The notes below the pieces were generated by a model that saw only the letters and a program-made list of their open reading frames with translations, searched no databases and was not told where the DNA came from. Source: Anaerolineae bacterium (lineage in GTDB: Bacteria; Chloroflexota; Anaerolineae; Aggregatilineales; JAFGMM01). Taken from it: 64,000 nucleotides of DNA. Positions 50,111-60,149 of the stretch are shown here, piece by piece. Within the stretch, counting starts at the first letter, position 1. The number at the start of each line of letters is the position of its first letter. The stretch is taken from assembly GCA_027494055.1 (NCBI GenBank), contig JAOSJO010000012.1:852940-916939 (forward strand), in the 5' to 3' direction. Position numbers and translations under genes: made by a program.

Positions 50111-51798
50111 TCACTCCTGGGCCTCACCAAGAATGAGCGGGCTGGAGAGCAGCATATAGCGTTCGCCGGCGTGTTCATAATACAACTGGATGTAGAACAT
50201 GCCCGCTTCATCCGGCAGATTGACCGTCATGGTGCCGAACGGATCAACCGGGATGAATTCTTCGCTCACGGGCGGGGACCCAAAGTCTCCCACAACGAGC
50301 GCCAGCCGTATCAGCGTATTCTCGTTGCCGCAGCTATCCCATGTGATCGATACGGGCGTTCCGGGCACGGCAGCCTCCGGCCCCGCAAAATCGTTCTCGC
50401 CGACCGTGAGCTGTGTGTCGCAGTCCAGATTGCCATCACGGTCATAGACCACCGTAGTGCTGGAATCAGGCGCGGGTGGGAACACGCCATCCTCGATGAT
50501 GTATAGCCAGAAATCGCCCCAACTCACACGCCGCACACCGGGGGCGTCTGGTATGGTCACATCAATGCTGCCTGAAAGCGGCAAGTCAGCAAAAGTCGCA
50601 TACGGGGGAAGCAAGGTCGGCTCTTGCGTCGAGCTGGCAGTGCTGGTGTTGGGGTAGATAATCGTTACACTCTGTCCCTGGGTTACCGACCACGACAGAG
50701 TAACGACATCGCCGACAGCGACCGGGGAGGCTCGACCCCGAAGTATTCGACGCCCTGCCCGATGTAATCGGTGAGGGAGACACTCAATTCGCCCAGTGGT
50801 GTTTGAGGCGAACTGCAATTATGCCGCGTGCCTTCAATGTAGAAATCAGCAAAAAGGCGAAACTGCAGGGCACTGTAGGCTGCCTCTGGGGTCGTGATTT
50901 CCACCGTGCCTTTGGTCGGCAATTCATAGACCCGTTCCAGGTTCCCCGCGCAGCGTCCACTGGGATTGCCATCGTGATATTCAATGAAGACGACATCCGT
51001 ATTCACAACCTCCCATGCCAGTGTGACCGTCTCGCCGGGTTGTGCTGTTTCGGGTGACACTGTGAAAGTGACTGCTTCAGGCTGTGGCGCGACGTTGTTG
51101 TCAACATGCAGAGTCAACTGCTCCCGCGCTAAGGTGCTGCCATCGTCGCGGTTTACGACACGCAACTGCAGGACCACATCTTGATAATCGCCGGGATACA
51201 CAATGTGCAGATAGTCAGCTTTGTGGGCATACTGCCATCCAGCCGGGCGCGGGTATTCGGCGTTGAGAATCGTGCCATCGGGCAACACCTGCTCAAAGAC
51301 AAGATTGCTGTTGAACCAACGGTTGCTGACTCGCCATTGCACATGAAATGGCTCGTCGAAAGCACTTAGAGGGATGATCTCCACTGGCGGAAAGGCAAGA
51401 AACATGCTGACCGTTGGCGGACCTTCCGGGGGCGCGTAGCTCAATTCGAGGACATGTTCGGCAACCGGCGTGCCGGCAGCGTCAACCACCGAGAGGCGAT
51501 AGGTCGGGGGAATGAAGTCCAGCGGATGGGCAATGACCAGCTGATCGGTCTTTTCCGGCGCAAAACCTGCGCCAATGAGCCGCCATTGTCCGCCAACCAG
51601 GGCATGCATCTGCATCTGGTCGCCTTCGCGCAGGCCAACCACGCGCCAGCTGAAGTTGGCCGCTTCAACCCCTGCTTCAACGGCAGGGTAATCGAGCGCG
51701 TGATTGTCAACTGTGAAGTACTCAATTGTGGGCGCTGGTTGTGACTGCGTTTCTACGCCCATGAACAGCAACAGGCAGAGTACCAAAACTGCACGCAC
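50111..51798 (-). CDS. Secreted protein with repeated Ig-like domains (frame broken once)
   Basis: About 562 residues after repair. GTG 51798 sits five bases after GGAGG and starts a signal peptide (AVLVLCLLLFMGVETQSQ). An ATG four codons upstream is possible but overlaps the ribosome site. The body is a string of beta-sandwich domains; the recurring pattern AQPGETVTLAWEVVNTDVVFIEY and VAVGDVVTLSWSVTQGQSVTII is typical of bacterial Ig-like modules. One base is missing near 50728-50731 (joins FGVEPSPVAVGDVV). No enzyme motif is present; it is probably surface-exposed or secreted, with binding or scaffold use. Confidence 0.72.
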
Positions 51799-52139
51799 GA
51801 TATCCTCCATTTCGAAAACGATCACACGCGGTGCGGGCGAGATTCGGTCCTGCGTGAGCAGGTGATGGAAAACGGCGAAGGAACACAGATGCCCGTTCAC
51901 GATTTGCGTTCCGACGTGAGACGGCAAAACCAATGACGACGACGCCAAGGACTGGAGGGCAGTCCTTGGTCCATGGCCCAGATTGTATCGCGCGCGCACG
52001 ACTTGTGCAGTTGAGCCTATCCGAAGAAGGTCACTTCCTCCCGATCCTTTCCCGACTTTGCAGAAGCCCGTGTTGCTTTGGCACACGGCGGATATGCGGT
52101 ATGATGGCATCACCATGTCCGAATCATGACGGAGCTGGT

Positions 52140-53223
52140 ATGCCAAACATCCGCGCGCTCGTCATGCTCGCCATGCTGTTCACCGCTCTGGCGAACCTCG
52201 CGCCGGCTCACATCGCTCCAGCAATCCCCGTCGCGTTCCCGGCAGTCGCCCAGAGACATCCCGGCTGCGCGAGCATCACCTACGAAACCCCGCAGACGCC
52301 GGAGTGTGATGCGGTCATGGCAGCACAGCCCTATCCCGACGTAACGCCCGTACCCTACGATCTCGGCGTGATCGCCGGGCAGGCGTTCATCTATTTCGAC
52401 GCCGACAAGGTTCCGCTCTACGACGCGCCTGACGGCGAGGTGGTCGAAATCCTTACCGCTGGACGCAGCAGCTACGTCAACGTGATCCAGACAGCCGGCG
52501 ATTGGGCGGAGATTCGCCCTGGCCGCTGGGCGTCGCTTGAAAAACGCGAACTTCGCCGAACCCTCAACGTTCACCGGCGTGATCATCAATCGCATGGAGC
52601 TGCCCTTCGCCTGGGCGATCTACGATCACTGTACGTCGCTCACGCCAGGTGGCCCGCGCAACTGCCGGCAATCCGGCGTGTTCAGTCGCTACGACCTGAT
52701 GAACATCTACGCCACGGTGCCCGTCGGCGAATGGGACTGGCATCTCGTCGGGCCGCGGCAGTGGACCAGGCAGACCAATCTCAGCATTGTGCATCCCACG
52801 CCTCCCGTCGTCTTCAGTTGGCGCTGGGTGGGCGTTAGCACCTACGAGCAGAACCTCGTCGCCTACGAGGGCGAGCGTCCCGTGATGGCAACCCTGGTTT
52901 CTACCGGCGATATGGACGAGGAAAAGTGGCGCACCGATCCCGGCGTGTGGAAAGTCGAGTTGTTCTGGGAAGTGGGTCCGATGGAAGGCGCCGCCGGGAG
53001 CGACGACTTCTACGCGCTCGATCAGGTGCCCTACCACATGTATTTCAACTGGCGCGAGGCGCTGCACGGCGTCTACTGGCACGACAACTTCGGCTACTAC
53101 TGGTCGCACGGCTGTGTGAACCTCTCCGTCAGCGACGCGAAGTGGCTTTGGGACAACTGGATTATCCTGGGCACCCGCGTCTACGTGTACGACGAAAAGT
53201 TGGTTGGCGAAACGACGGAGTGA
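52140..53223 (+). CDS. Secreted L,D-transpeptidase (YkuD family; frame broken once)
   Basis: About 361 residues after repair. ATG 52140 has GGAG upstream and opens a signal peptide (LVMLAMLFTALANLAPAHIA). An SH3-like region (FIYFDADKVPLYDAPDGEVVE) precedes the catalytic domain. The active site is FGYYWSHGCVNLSVSDA, with the catalytic Cys in SHGCVNLS and a preceding His in VYWHDNFG. The break is at the A5 run 52540-52544; removing one A gives WASLENANFAEPSTFTG. The enzyme would make 3-3 cross-links in peptidoglycan or attach proteins to it, which bears on cell-wall chemistry of this organism. Confidence 0.85.
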
Positions 53224-53274
53224 GCTTCCGCGAGGAGGGTTTCGAGAAATGAAAAACCCTGTGAGGATGATCGC

Positions 53275-54111
53275 TTGCCCGACCTGAAGATGGACACTGA
53301 CCATGAAGACCGGCCGATCTATGTTGTCTCCGGTGGTACCGGAGCCAGCGGCGAGCAAGTCGTCCGCACCGCTCTGGCGCAGTTCCGGGAGGCCGACGCG
53401 CCGGTGGTCGTTGTGCCCCATGTGCGCAGCGCAGTCCAACTGGAACAGGTGGTCGCCGAAGCGGCGGCAAGCCAGGGCACGGTTGTCCATACGCTGGTCG
53501 ATGCCGGTTTGCGCGACAGGCTGATCCAGCTCGCGCATGAGCACAATGTAGAGGCCGTCGACCTGATCGGGGGTCTGCTCTCCCGCCTGACCACGCTTCT
53601 CGGACGGGAACCCATCGGCCAGCCTGGACTCTACCGGCAGTTGCGCGAGGCCTACTTCGAACGCGTGGAGGCAATCGAGTTCACTGTGGCGCATGATGAC
53701 GGGCGCAACCTTGACGGGTTGCATCGCGCCGAGATCGTGCTCGTGGGTGTGTCGCGCACCGGCAAGACGCCGCTCAGTATGTACCTGTCCGTGCAAGGCT
53801 GGAAAGTCGCTAACGTCCCCCTGATCGCGGAGATCGAACCACCCCCTGAGCTTTTCGCGATCGACCCGAGACGAGTCGTGGGGTTGACGATTGCACCGGG
53901 CCAGTTGGTGGCGCACCGGAAATGGCGGCAGCGCCATCTGGGTGTGGGCGCCGGCGGGTCCTACAGCGATCCCACGCAGGTCTTTGCGGAAGTGGAGATG
54001 GCACAGGACGTGTTTCGCAGGGGCGGCTTCGCGGTCGTGGACATCACCGACAAGCCTATTGAGGAGAGCGCGGCGCAGGTCGCCGCGCTAGTATCACGAT
54101 ATATGGGGTAG
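53275..54111 (+). CDS. Bifunctional kinase/pyrophosphorylase regulating PEP synthase (PpsR family)
   Basis: 278 residues, intact. It matches the DUF299/PpsR pattern: PIYVVSGGTGASGEQVVRTAL at the N terminus, the P-loop GVSRTGKTPLSMYLS near residue 158, and PLIAEIEPPPELF followed by VVGLTIAPGQL. The family adds and removes phosphate on a Thr of phosphoenolpyruvate synthase or PPDK, using ADP as donor. TTG 53275 is the longest start with a GAGG upstream; ATG 53290 is an alternative. No PEP synthase gene is in the window. Confidence 0.88.
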   Translation: MPDLKMDTDHEDRPIYVVSGGTGASGEQVVRTALAQFREADAPVVVVPHVRSAVQLEQVVAEAAASQGTVVHTLVDAGLRDRLIQLAHEHNVEAVDLIGGLLSRLTTLLGREPIGQPGLYRQLREAYFERVEAIEFTVAHDDGRNLDGLHRAEIVLVGVSRTGKTPLSMYLSVQGWKVANVPLIAEIEPPPELFAIDPRRVVGLTIAPGQLVAHRKWRQRHLGVGAGGSYSDPTQVFAEVEMAQDVFRRGGFAVVDITDKPIEESAAQVAALVSRYMG

Positions 54112-54215
54112 CGGTGAGCAGACATGATCTCCCGGCGTCGTGGTTCCTCATGCACGGCCTGAACCTCATCCGCGACCTGCCAGCGTGGTGAGCCTTACGC
54201 TGAACAGCCCTTACC

Positions 54216-55424
54216 GGAGGGCTGATTCGTTCTAACGGGCATCTGATGGAGAGAGGCGTAGACTGAGGGGAAAAGGCGGGAGGAGATGAGAGGTGGAAGT
54301 CCACATTCAGCCGTTGTCTGAAGTCTTCGGGGAGATGGAGGATCCACGCGGCATTGGCATGATTTGGGGGTGACCTTGATCTTTATGGCCGTGGTGAGCG
54401 GGGAGAACGGTCTGCGTGGCATAGCCGCCTGGCTGGAAGAACAGCGCTGGCAGTTGGGGAACCGTCTGGGGCTTCGCGGCAGTCGGGTGCCCAGCTACGG
54501 GACGATACGGCCGGTGCTGCTGGGGATCAACCTGGAAGACCTGGAGCGGCGGCTGAGCCGGTGGGCACAGCAGTTCTGTGCCGCGATGCAGACGGAGACC
54601 TGGGAAGGGATTGCCATCGATGGCAAGACGTTACGTGGGAGCGCGCCGACGCGGGAGGACAAAGCGGTGCATCTGTTGAGCGCGTTTAGCCACCAACTCG
54701 AAGTGGTGTTAGGACAGCGGGCGGTGCGCGGCGCGACCAACGAGATTCCGGAGGTGCGTGCCCTCCTGGAGACGCTGGTGTTGGAAGGGAAGTTGGTGAC
54801 GCTGGACGCCATGCACACCCAACGGGAAACTGCACAGGTCATCCTGCAAAAAGGGGGCCTACCTGATGGTGGTCAAAGACAACCAGCGTGCCCTGCGCAG
54901 CGCCATCGCCCTGTTGTTTGCCCGGCGTCCTGGCTCCCGGCGACGACCTGCGCGTGACCCGACAGGTCAACAAAGGACACGGGCGCGTGGAGACACGCAC
55001 CCTGTGGGCCAGCGTGGACTTGAATGGCTACCCTCGACTGGCCCGGCTTAGCGCAGGTACTCTGCCTGGAGCGCACCTTCTACTACCCGGAAGCAGGACA
55101 AGACCCTGGTGGAACGCGAGTATGGCATCACCAGTCTGCGCCCTGACCAGCTCGACCTGGATACCTGCTGACCACAGCTGGCGCGGGCACTGGGCGATCG
55201 AGAACAAAGACCACTGGGTGCGTGACGTGATCATGGGCGAAGATGCTTCGCGCATGCGCACCGGCAATCTCCCCCAGGCTTTCGCCGCGCTTCGCAACGC
55301 CGCCCCTTTCGCTGGTGAAGATGCTGGGCCATGCCAGTGTCAAGTCTGCCCGTCGCCATTTCGCCCTCGATCTCCACCAAGCGATGGCTTCTATATGCGA
55401 TCCATTAGAATGAACCAGCCCTCC
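54216..55424 (+). mobile_element. ISAs1-type insertion sequence, about 1.2 kb
   Basis: Terminal inverted repeats lie at 54216-54238 and 55402-55424; 20 of 23 positions agree (GGAGGGCTG-TTC-TTCTAA-GG). The transposase stop lies inside the right repeat, as in other ISAs1 elements. No clear target duplication is visible. The right end abuts a truncated integrase-type transposase, indicating insertion into it followed by rearrangement or deletion on the left. Confidence 0.75.
54293..55413 (+). pseudogene. ISAs1-family (H-repeat-associated) transposase, several frame breaks
   Basis: GTG 54293 begins VEVHIQPLSEVFGEMEDPR, the usual ISAs1 opening. Later segments fit: AIDGKTLRGSAP, LVTLDAMHTQRETAQVILQKGAYLMVVKDNQ, GHGRVETRTLWAS, and RGHWAIENKDHWVRDVIMGEDASRMRTGN. 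The frame is lost near 54361, at the A5 run near 54846, near 54930, twice between 55030 and 55180, and near 55305. As written it is inactive, though indel errors may account for part of this. Confidence 0.75.
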
Positions 55425-55836
55425 TTGATCAGGGCAACCGCTTGCGGGGGATGCGCGGCTCGCATGACTTGGGACGCGATTTGCGGCGCCAGAAGAGGCG
55501 AAAGCCCTGCCGGTGCCATTTGAGCAGGGTGTCGGGTTTCACGATGTGGAGCGCCTGGCGCCATCGCCGCAGCCTGCTGGCGAACAACACCAAGAGGGCA
55601 CGATCCCAAGGCGTCAACGGCGGGCGCTTGGTCTGGCGCTGTAGCACGATGAGCTGCTGCCGCAGGAAGGCGTTCTCAGCGATGAGCTCCGCCTTGCTGC
55701 GTGTCAGATCAGCGATGGCACCTGTTGCCAGGTGCCCGCCGGGTAGTTGGGTCCACCGCTTGAAGCGCGCTTCGGTATACTGAACCGCACGCTGTGTCTG
55801 GCGCTTGAGCCAGCGCCCCATGTGCGAGCGTATCAT
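55425..55836 (-). pseudogene. Integrase-core (rve) transposase, N-terminal fragment cut by ISAs1
   Basis: The frame reads AENAFLRQQLIVLQRQTKRPPLTPWDRALLVLFASRLRRWRQALHIVKPDTLLKWHRQGFRLFWRRKSR-like sequence (the N-terminal half of IS481/IS3-like integrase transposases frequent in Chloroflexota). A one-base shift follows, then PPQAVALIKE, where the ISAs1 right repeat begins. The catalytic DDE half is absent on the other side of the ISAs1 copy. Confidence 0.7.
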
Positions 55837-55878
55837 CGATTGTCTACCTCATAGGGGGATTGGAGCACCGTTTGGGGT

Positions 55879-56175
55879 GTGCAGACCGGGATTATACCCA
55901 GGAATCAGCGAGAATTGGCTCGGACAGGTGAAGTAGCCATCACAGGGGCCGTGGACAGCGATCTGCCACCGCGAGAGTATCTTGAAGCGTTCTTTGGCGA
56001 GAAACCGCTTTCCCTTCTGGTTCAGGGTCAGTGGGTGAAGTACAGCGACGGCTCCTGGCACTGCACGTGCGCTGAGTTCGCGCGTACCGGCAAGTGTGAA
56101 CATGTCGACGAGGCAGCGCAGACCTTCGAAGATCCCGATTGGCGAATCATGGCATCCGGCAGCGCACTACACTGA
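55879..56175 (+). CDS. Small SWIM-type zinc-finger protein
   Basis: 98 residues from GTG 55879, with no good ribosome site, so the start is uncertain. The core YSDGSWHCTCAEFARTGKC continuing EHVDEA matches the SWIM pattern C-x-C-x(n)-C-x-H. The first 60 residues include PREYLEAFFGEKPLSLL and are otherwise unfamiliar. SWIM motifs bind DNA or proteins and often occur near helicases, transposases or recombinases. It lies between a transposase fragment and the creatininase gene. It could be a stand-alone gene or the remnant of a larger one. Confidence 0.5.
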   Translation: MQTGIIPRNQRELARTGEVAITGAVDSDLPPREYLEAFFGEKPLSLLVQGQWVKYSDGSWHCTCAEFARTGKCEHVDEAAQTFEDPDWRIMASGSALH

Positions 56176-56299
56176 CCAGTACTGCAGCCGCAGTTGATGG
56201 CTGCAAGCCGGTCTTATGGAAGTCGAGCCTACACGTTTGGAGTTGGTGCACCCATATGATGGCAATCTGGCCTTCGCCCAACGATGTGTTCCTGTACAA

Positions 56300-57416
56300 C
56301 TAGTGTTCGCGTTCCCTATCCCCCTCAGCTTCAGCCCTCCGAATCAACCGTCGCCGCGCCTGCTCATGGATTTCGCGCACGTGATCGACTTTCTCATCGA
56401 TTGCCACCGCCAGCCAGCGCGCGCCATTCTCGGCTGTGGCCAGGCTGCCCGCACCGTAGCTGCCCGTTGAGGTGTCATCCTCCCAGGGGGTGGCTGAGGA
56501 TCAGCGCCCCGCCTTCGATCCAGTCCATGTAGTAGTTCGGCGTGCTGATGAACTCGATCTCGTCGACCACCTGCTCCATCCGGCACAGGTCAGGGCGCAG
56601 ATGGAGCATGTACGCGGTTTCCAGCTCTCCCGCGTGGCCCATCCCGCCCCGTCCAGACCGCCGGTATGTCTCAATGGCTGGCGCGCCCAGGTGTCCCGAG
56701 GTATGCAGCCATGTGGTTGCGGCGAATACGTGCCGGTGACGGTCTCCGACGTACTTGACCACATTATGGAGAAAGGAGCAGTTCCCGCCGTGGCCGCTGA
56801 TCAGGTAGAAACGGTCCGCACCGCGCGCGACCAGCGCTTCCAGCACCTCGAGAAGGAAGTCCTCGAAAACCCGCCCACCCAGGTTCATCGTCCCGGCAAA
56901 GGACGACCGGTACATGCTGACCCCATAAGGGAGCGTCGGCAGCATCTCCGCTTCGTCGGGAATAGCAGCGACAGCACCCTTGGCGATTGCGTCGATGATG
57001 ATGGTGTCGGTGTTCAGGGGCAGATGATAACCGTGCTGCTCGGTATGACCACATGGGATGAGAACCACGCGCTGTGGCGTGGCACAGAGCGCCAAGGTGG
57101 TCTGGGCTACGATTCGTCGCTTAAGTCTGATCTCGTGGACGTTGGGCGACTCCAGGTCCTGGTCGCTGTCATGGGCCACGTATAGGCGCGTGAACCCTTC
57201 TGCCCGCGGCCCGCCTAGTATGGCATCCACGACTCGCCGAAGCATTGACGGACTGACGGCGAGGCCGCTGCCCTGCCACCCGTAAGAGAGCACGGGGAGC
57301 ACGCAGACGCGGTCGGCCTGCAACACGGAGGCGATTTGTTCTGCGGCGAACCCTTCCCCCAGGGGCAGCACGAATGGGAGGTCACGCGGCAGCTCGGCGA
57401 CCTCAGGCCAGGTCAA
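56300..57416 (-). CDS. Creatininase-family hydrolase with an extra degenerate N-terminal half-domain (frame broken once)
   Basis: About 372 residues after repair. From residue ~115 it is a normal creatininase: VVLIPCGHTEQHGYHLPLNTDT (Glu, His, Asp metal ligands), LPYGVSMYRSSFAGTMNLG, YLISGHGGNCSF and GMGHAGELET. The first ~105 residues look like another creatininase half (TWPEVAELPRDLPFVLPLG, VLPVLSYGWQGSG, GFTRLYVAHDSD) but lack the ligands. The break is at the G5 run 56486-56490; removing one base restores ILSHPWEDDTSTGSYGAGS and runs to TAG at 56302-56300. The only start is TTG 57416 right after a stop codon, so the 5' end may be damaged. Family members hydrolyse cyclic amides or formamides; the substrate is unknown. 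Confidence 0.75.
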
Positions 57417-57689
57417 CTGCCCCTACTGGATCACGCTTACCACACCATATCCTCCTTGTTCAACTTTGAGAGAGGACGATATCCCCCTAGAGCAGCAGAG
57501 CCCGATACGCTTCAGGCACTGATGGACAACGACCTCGGAAGACAGGGCGTCTCGTGAATGACGATCTAACTTTCTACACATCCGCAGGAAACGCGACGAT
57601 CTTGCTCGATAGGATGGCATGCCCCAATCTTCTGTGCGAGTCAGTGTGAGAGACCTACAGCTCCGACGGCGGGCAGCAGTCGCCTGCTC
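57417..57689. other. Gap without an identifiable gene
   Basis: 273 bases between the creatininase gene and the IS3 remnant. Nothing recognisable. Confidence 0.35.
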
Positions 57690-58080
57690 CTGCAATCTCG
57701 GCGGATGTCAGGAAACCTGTGGCACTGTGTGGTCGCAGTGTAGTGTACTCCTGACGCCTCGATGATGTGTTGGGCCTCGCGCCCATTGCTGGACAGGTAA
57801 CGATTCAAACACGCCTCCGGAAGCCTGCCGATAAAGTCTCGATGTACGGGTTCTCCCCGGGCTGCCGGGCGTGATCTAGATCGTGCCACAGCGCCTGGTC
57901 GCCAGCCAGTCCTGGAGCGCCCTGGCGATGAACTCAGGGCCATTGTCGCTGCGAATATGCGCTGGTGCGCCGCGCAGCACGAGAAGCCACTCCAAACACT
58001 CCAACACCGTGTTAGCCGAGAGGGATCGGACCACGCGGTGAGAGTATCCTCCTGGTCGCTCTATTCTATCTAATGCTCTC
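57690..58080 (-). pseudogene. IS3-family OrfB remnant
   Basis: Broken frames give RSLSANTVLECLEWLLVLRG, then APAHIRSDNGPEFIARALQDWLA (second catalytic Asp region), then FIGRLPEACLNRYLSSNGREAQHIIEA (third catalytic region with Glu replaced or lost). This is the C-terminal third of an IS407-like OrfB and is clearly decayed. Confidence 0.65.
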
Positions 58081-58296
58081 ACGCCATCGGGCCCGGTTTT
58101 CGGGGGCAGGTCAATTGGGTGGCGGTTGTAGCGCATGGTGGTCTGCACATCGGTGGTTCTGCCAGTGGAATCGTGGTTTCGAACGGGAGACATTCACCGC
58201 TAGAACACTCATGATTATCGGTCTGACCAGTTGATGATATATCGTGCGCCCACCCATTGCAGGAGGGCGCACTCTCGCTGATACTCCCAATGTGGG

Positions 58297-59125
58297 TTAA
58301 GACTCCGAACCACGCAACATGCGCCACCCGCGCTGGAAATCGTCGATCGACGGTACAATGAAATAGATCACCGCCAGCACCAGCAGGACAACACCTGCCG
58401 CCGCCAACACACCCCCATCGCATAACAGTATCCCGCAAGGTTTCCAGGGCAGTCTTGGCTTCGCCCACCACGGCGGTGATACTCTCTGAGACGGCTTGTA
58501 CGGACTCGCCCAGGCCGCTGATCGCGCCAAATGCCTCGTCGAACACGTCAAAGACGCCTGTGAGGCTCGAAAACGCGCCCCGGATCAGGTTGCCAAGTTC
58601 GCGCAGGCCCGGCAGTGGGATGCTCACCTGGGGAATATCCGGCAGATCGAGCCTGTAATTCGAGGTACTTATCGAGATACTTGAAGGATACCGGATCGAG
58701 AAGTCCGACCAGGTGATACTCAGGCCGCTTGTCCAGCTGAAGTCGAGGCTGGAGGGATAAGTGATCCTGGGAGAATTCGACCATCTCACGCTGATGTCAG
58801 GGATGGGGATCGTCAGGCTGTCCAACTCGATGCGCGGCAGGGTCAGGCTCACAGGCAGGTTGGGAATCACGTTGGGCAGGCTGAAGGAACGCAAGCGGTC
58901 CACCACGCTGGTCACCTCTCGCGTCAAGGTCTCGACATCCTCCCGCGCCGACTCAATCGCGGTCTGCGCGTCGCGGAATGCCGCGTCAATACTGCGCACT
59001 GGCTCTTCCAAGGCTGCTTGAAGGTCGCTGACGATGACGCTGCCGACCACAGCGATCACGCCAATTATCAGAAACGGAGCAAGCGCGCGAAGAATAAGCA
59101 GTAGGCCCAGGAGTCGCCGGAACAT
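58297..59125 (-). CDS. Membrane-anchored protein with coiled coil and repetitive strand-rich middle (frame broken once)
   Basis: About 276 residues after repair. ATG 59125 has GGGAGC upstream. An N-terminal membrane segment (LIIGVIAVVGSVIVS) leads to a heptad-rich helix (residues ~35-75). A strand-rich stretch follows in which similar units recur (SVRWSNSPRITYPSSLDFSW, SIRYPSSISISTSNYRL). A second helical part with GAFSSLTGVFDVFDEAFGAI comes next, then after repair a C-terminal membrane segment (LAAAGVVLLVLAVIYFIV). The break is at the C5 run 58422-58426. The family is not recognised. Two terminal membrane anchors around a rigid extracytoplasmic middle suggest a structural or shape role (speculative). 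Confidence 0.6.
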
Positions 59126-59265
59126 CGAAAGCTCCCTGAATCCCATAATCCGTTAATGGAGATCTATGTTACCATATTACGAACAAACTGTGCAACGGCT
59201 CATTGCGCACGTCAGGCCTCGCTAGGGTCACTGGACATGAGTTTGGGCCCAGGGTGGGCAAAGGG

Positions 59266-59766
59266 TCAATGAGAGCGAGACGGCGTTCGATGAAGTCCCG
59301 TAAGGGCAAAAAACCTCGTGCGGACGTTGATTCGGTCTATGCCGCCTCGCGGTAGTAGTCGTGAATGATGCCACCCCAACACATGTCGACAGCGTACGGC
59401 ACCCGCGTTGTCGGAAATCACGCGCGGGATCGGGATGTGCTGTTCGATTCTCTGGTGTGGACTCGCCGTGTTGTAGTAACCGACGTACTCGTGCAGAACG
59501 CGCCGGAGATGGGCCTCGTTGAGGATCAACAGCTTGTCCAGGCATTCCTCACGAACGGATCGCACCCAACGCGCGGCATATGCATTCGCGTTCGGCGCCT
59601 TGATGGGCGTCTCGATGATCGTGATGCGCTCCGACACACACAGTGTCGAATGCCTCGGTGAACTTGCTGTCGCGGTCATGGATCAGAAAGCGGATGAGCA
59701 GGTCGCGCTCTTCCAGTTTCAAGGCCAACAGGCGCGCTTGCTGGGTTACCCACTTTCCATCTTTCA
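59266..59766 (-). pseudogene. Integrase-core (IS481-like) transposase, C-terminal fragment
   Basis: The frame reads DGKWVTQQARLLALKLEERD, RFLIHDRDSKFTEAFDTV, then after a one-base shift in a GT repeat, APNANAYAARWVRSVREECLDKLLILNEAHLRRVL and YYNTASPHQRIEQ. It contains the second and third catalytic acidic regions but no N-terminal part, so it is the complementary half of the fragment type seen at 55.4-55.8 kb. Confidence 0.7.
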
Positions 59767-60063
59767 GAAATCATCATCACGAATCACCACATGGCTTTGT
59801 TTTAGGATCAGGGCGCAGTGTTGTGACGGTATTGACATAACCTTTCTGGTAGAAGGCGGTCCCTGTGGCAGGCGAGGTCATGTCGAGTTTGTTCTTGCCC
59901 GCAAGTGACTTCAGCTCTTGTGGTTGCGTACCGGTCGGCGGCGGAGAGGTGTTCAATGCGATAGCCGGCTCATGATGCATGGCCGCAGCGCGAGATTTGG
60001 GACTGATGAGGTTTTCGGGCACGATACGGATTGCCACGAGGAAGACCTCCGCAGCTTACCCGA

Positions 60064-60106
60064 CTGTGCGCGTTTGTTAATCTTCTCCTCGTGAGCCACA
60101 ATAAGC
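60064..60106 (+). repeat. Dispersed repeat, copy 2
   Basis: Matches the reverse complement of 42890-42931 at about 37 of 42 positions, then continues with the related CTTAAGGCTTCAGG. It lies just upstream of the decayed M1 peptidase. Confidence 0.5.
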
Positions 60107-60149
60107 TTAAGGCTTCAGGCGAAGGACCATACCGCCCACGAAGCGCGGA

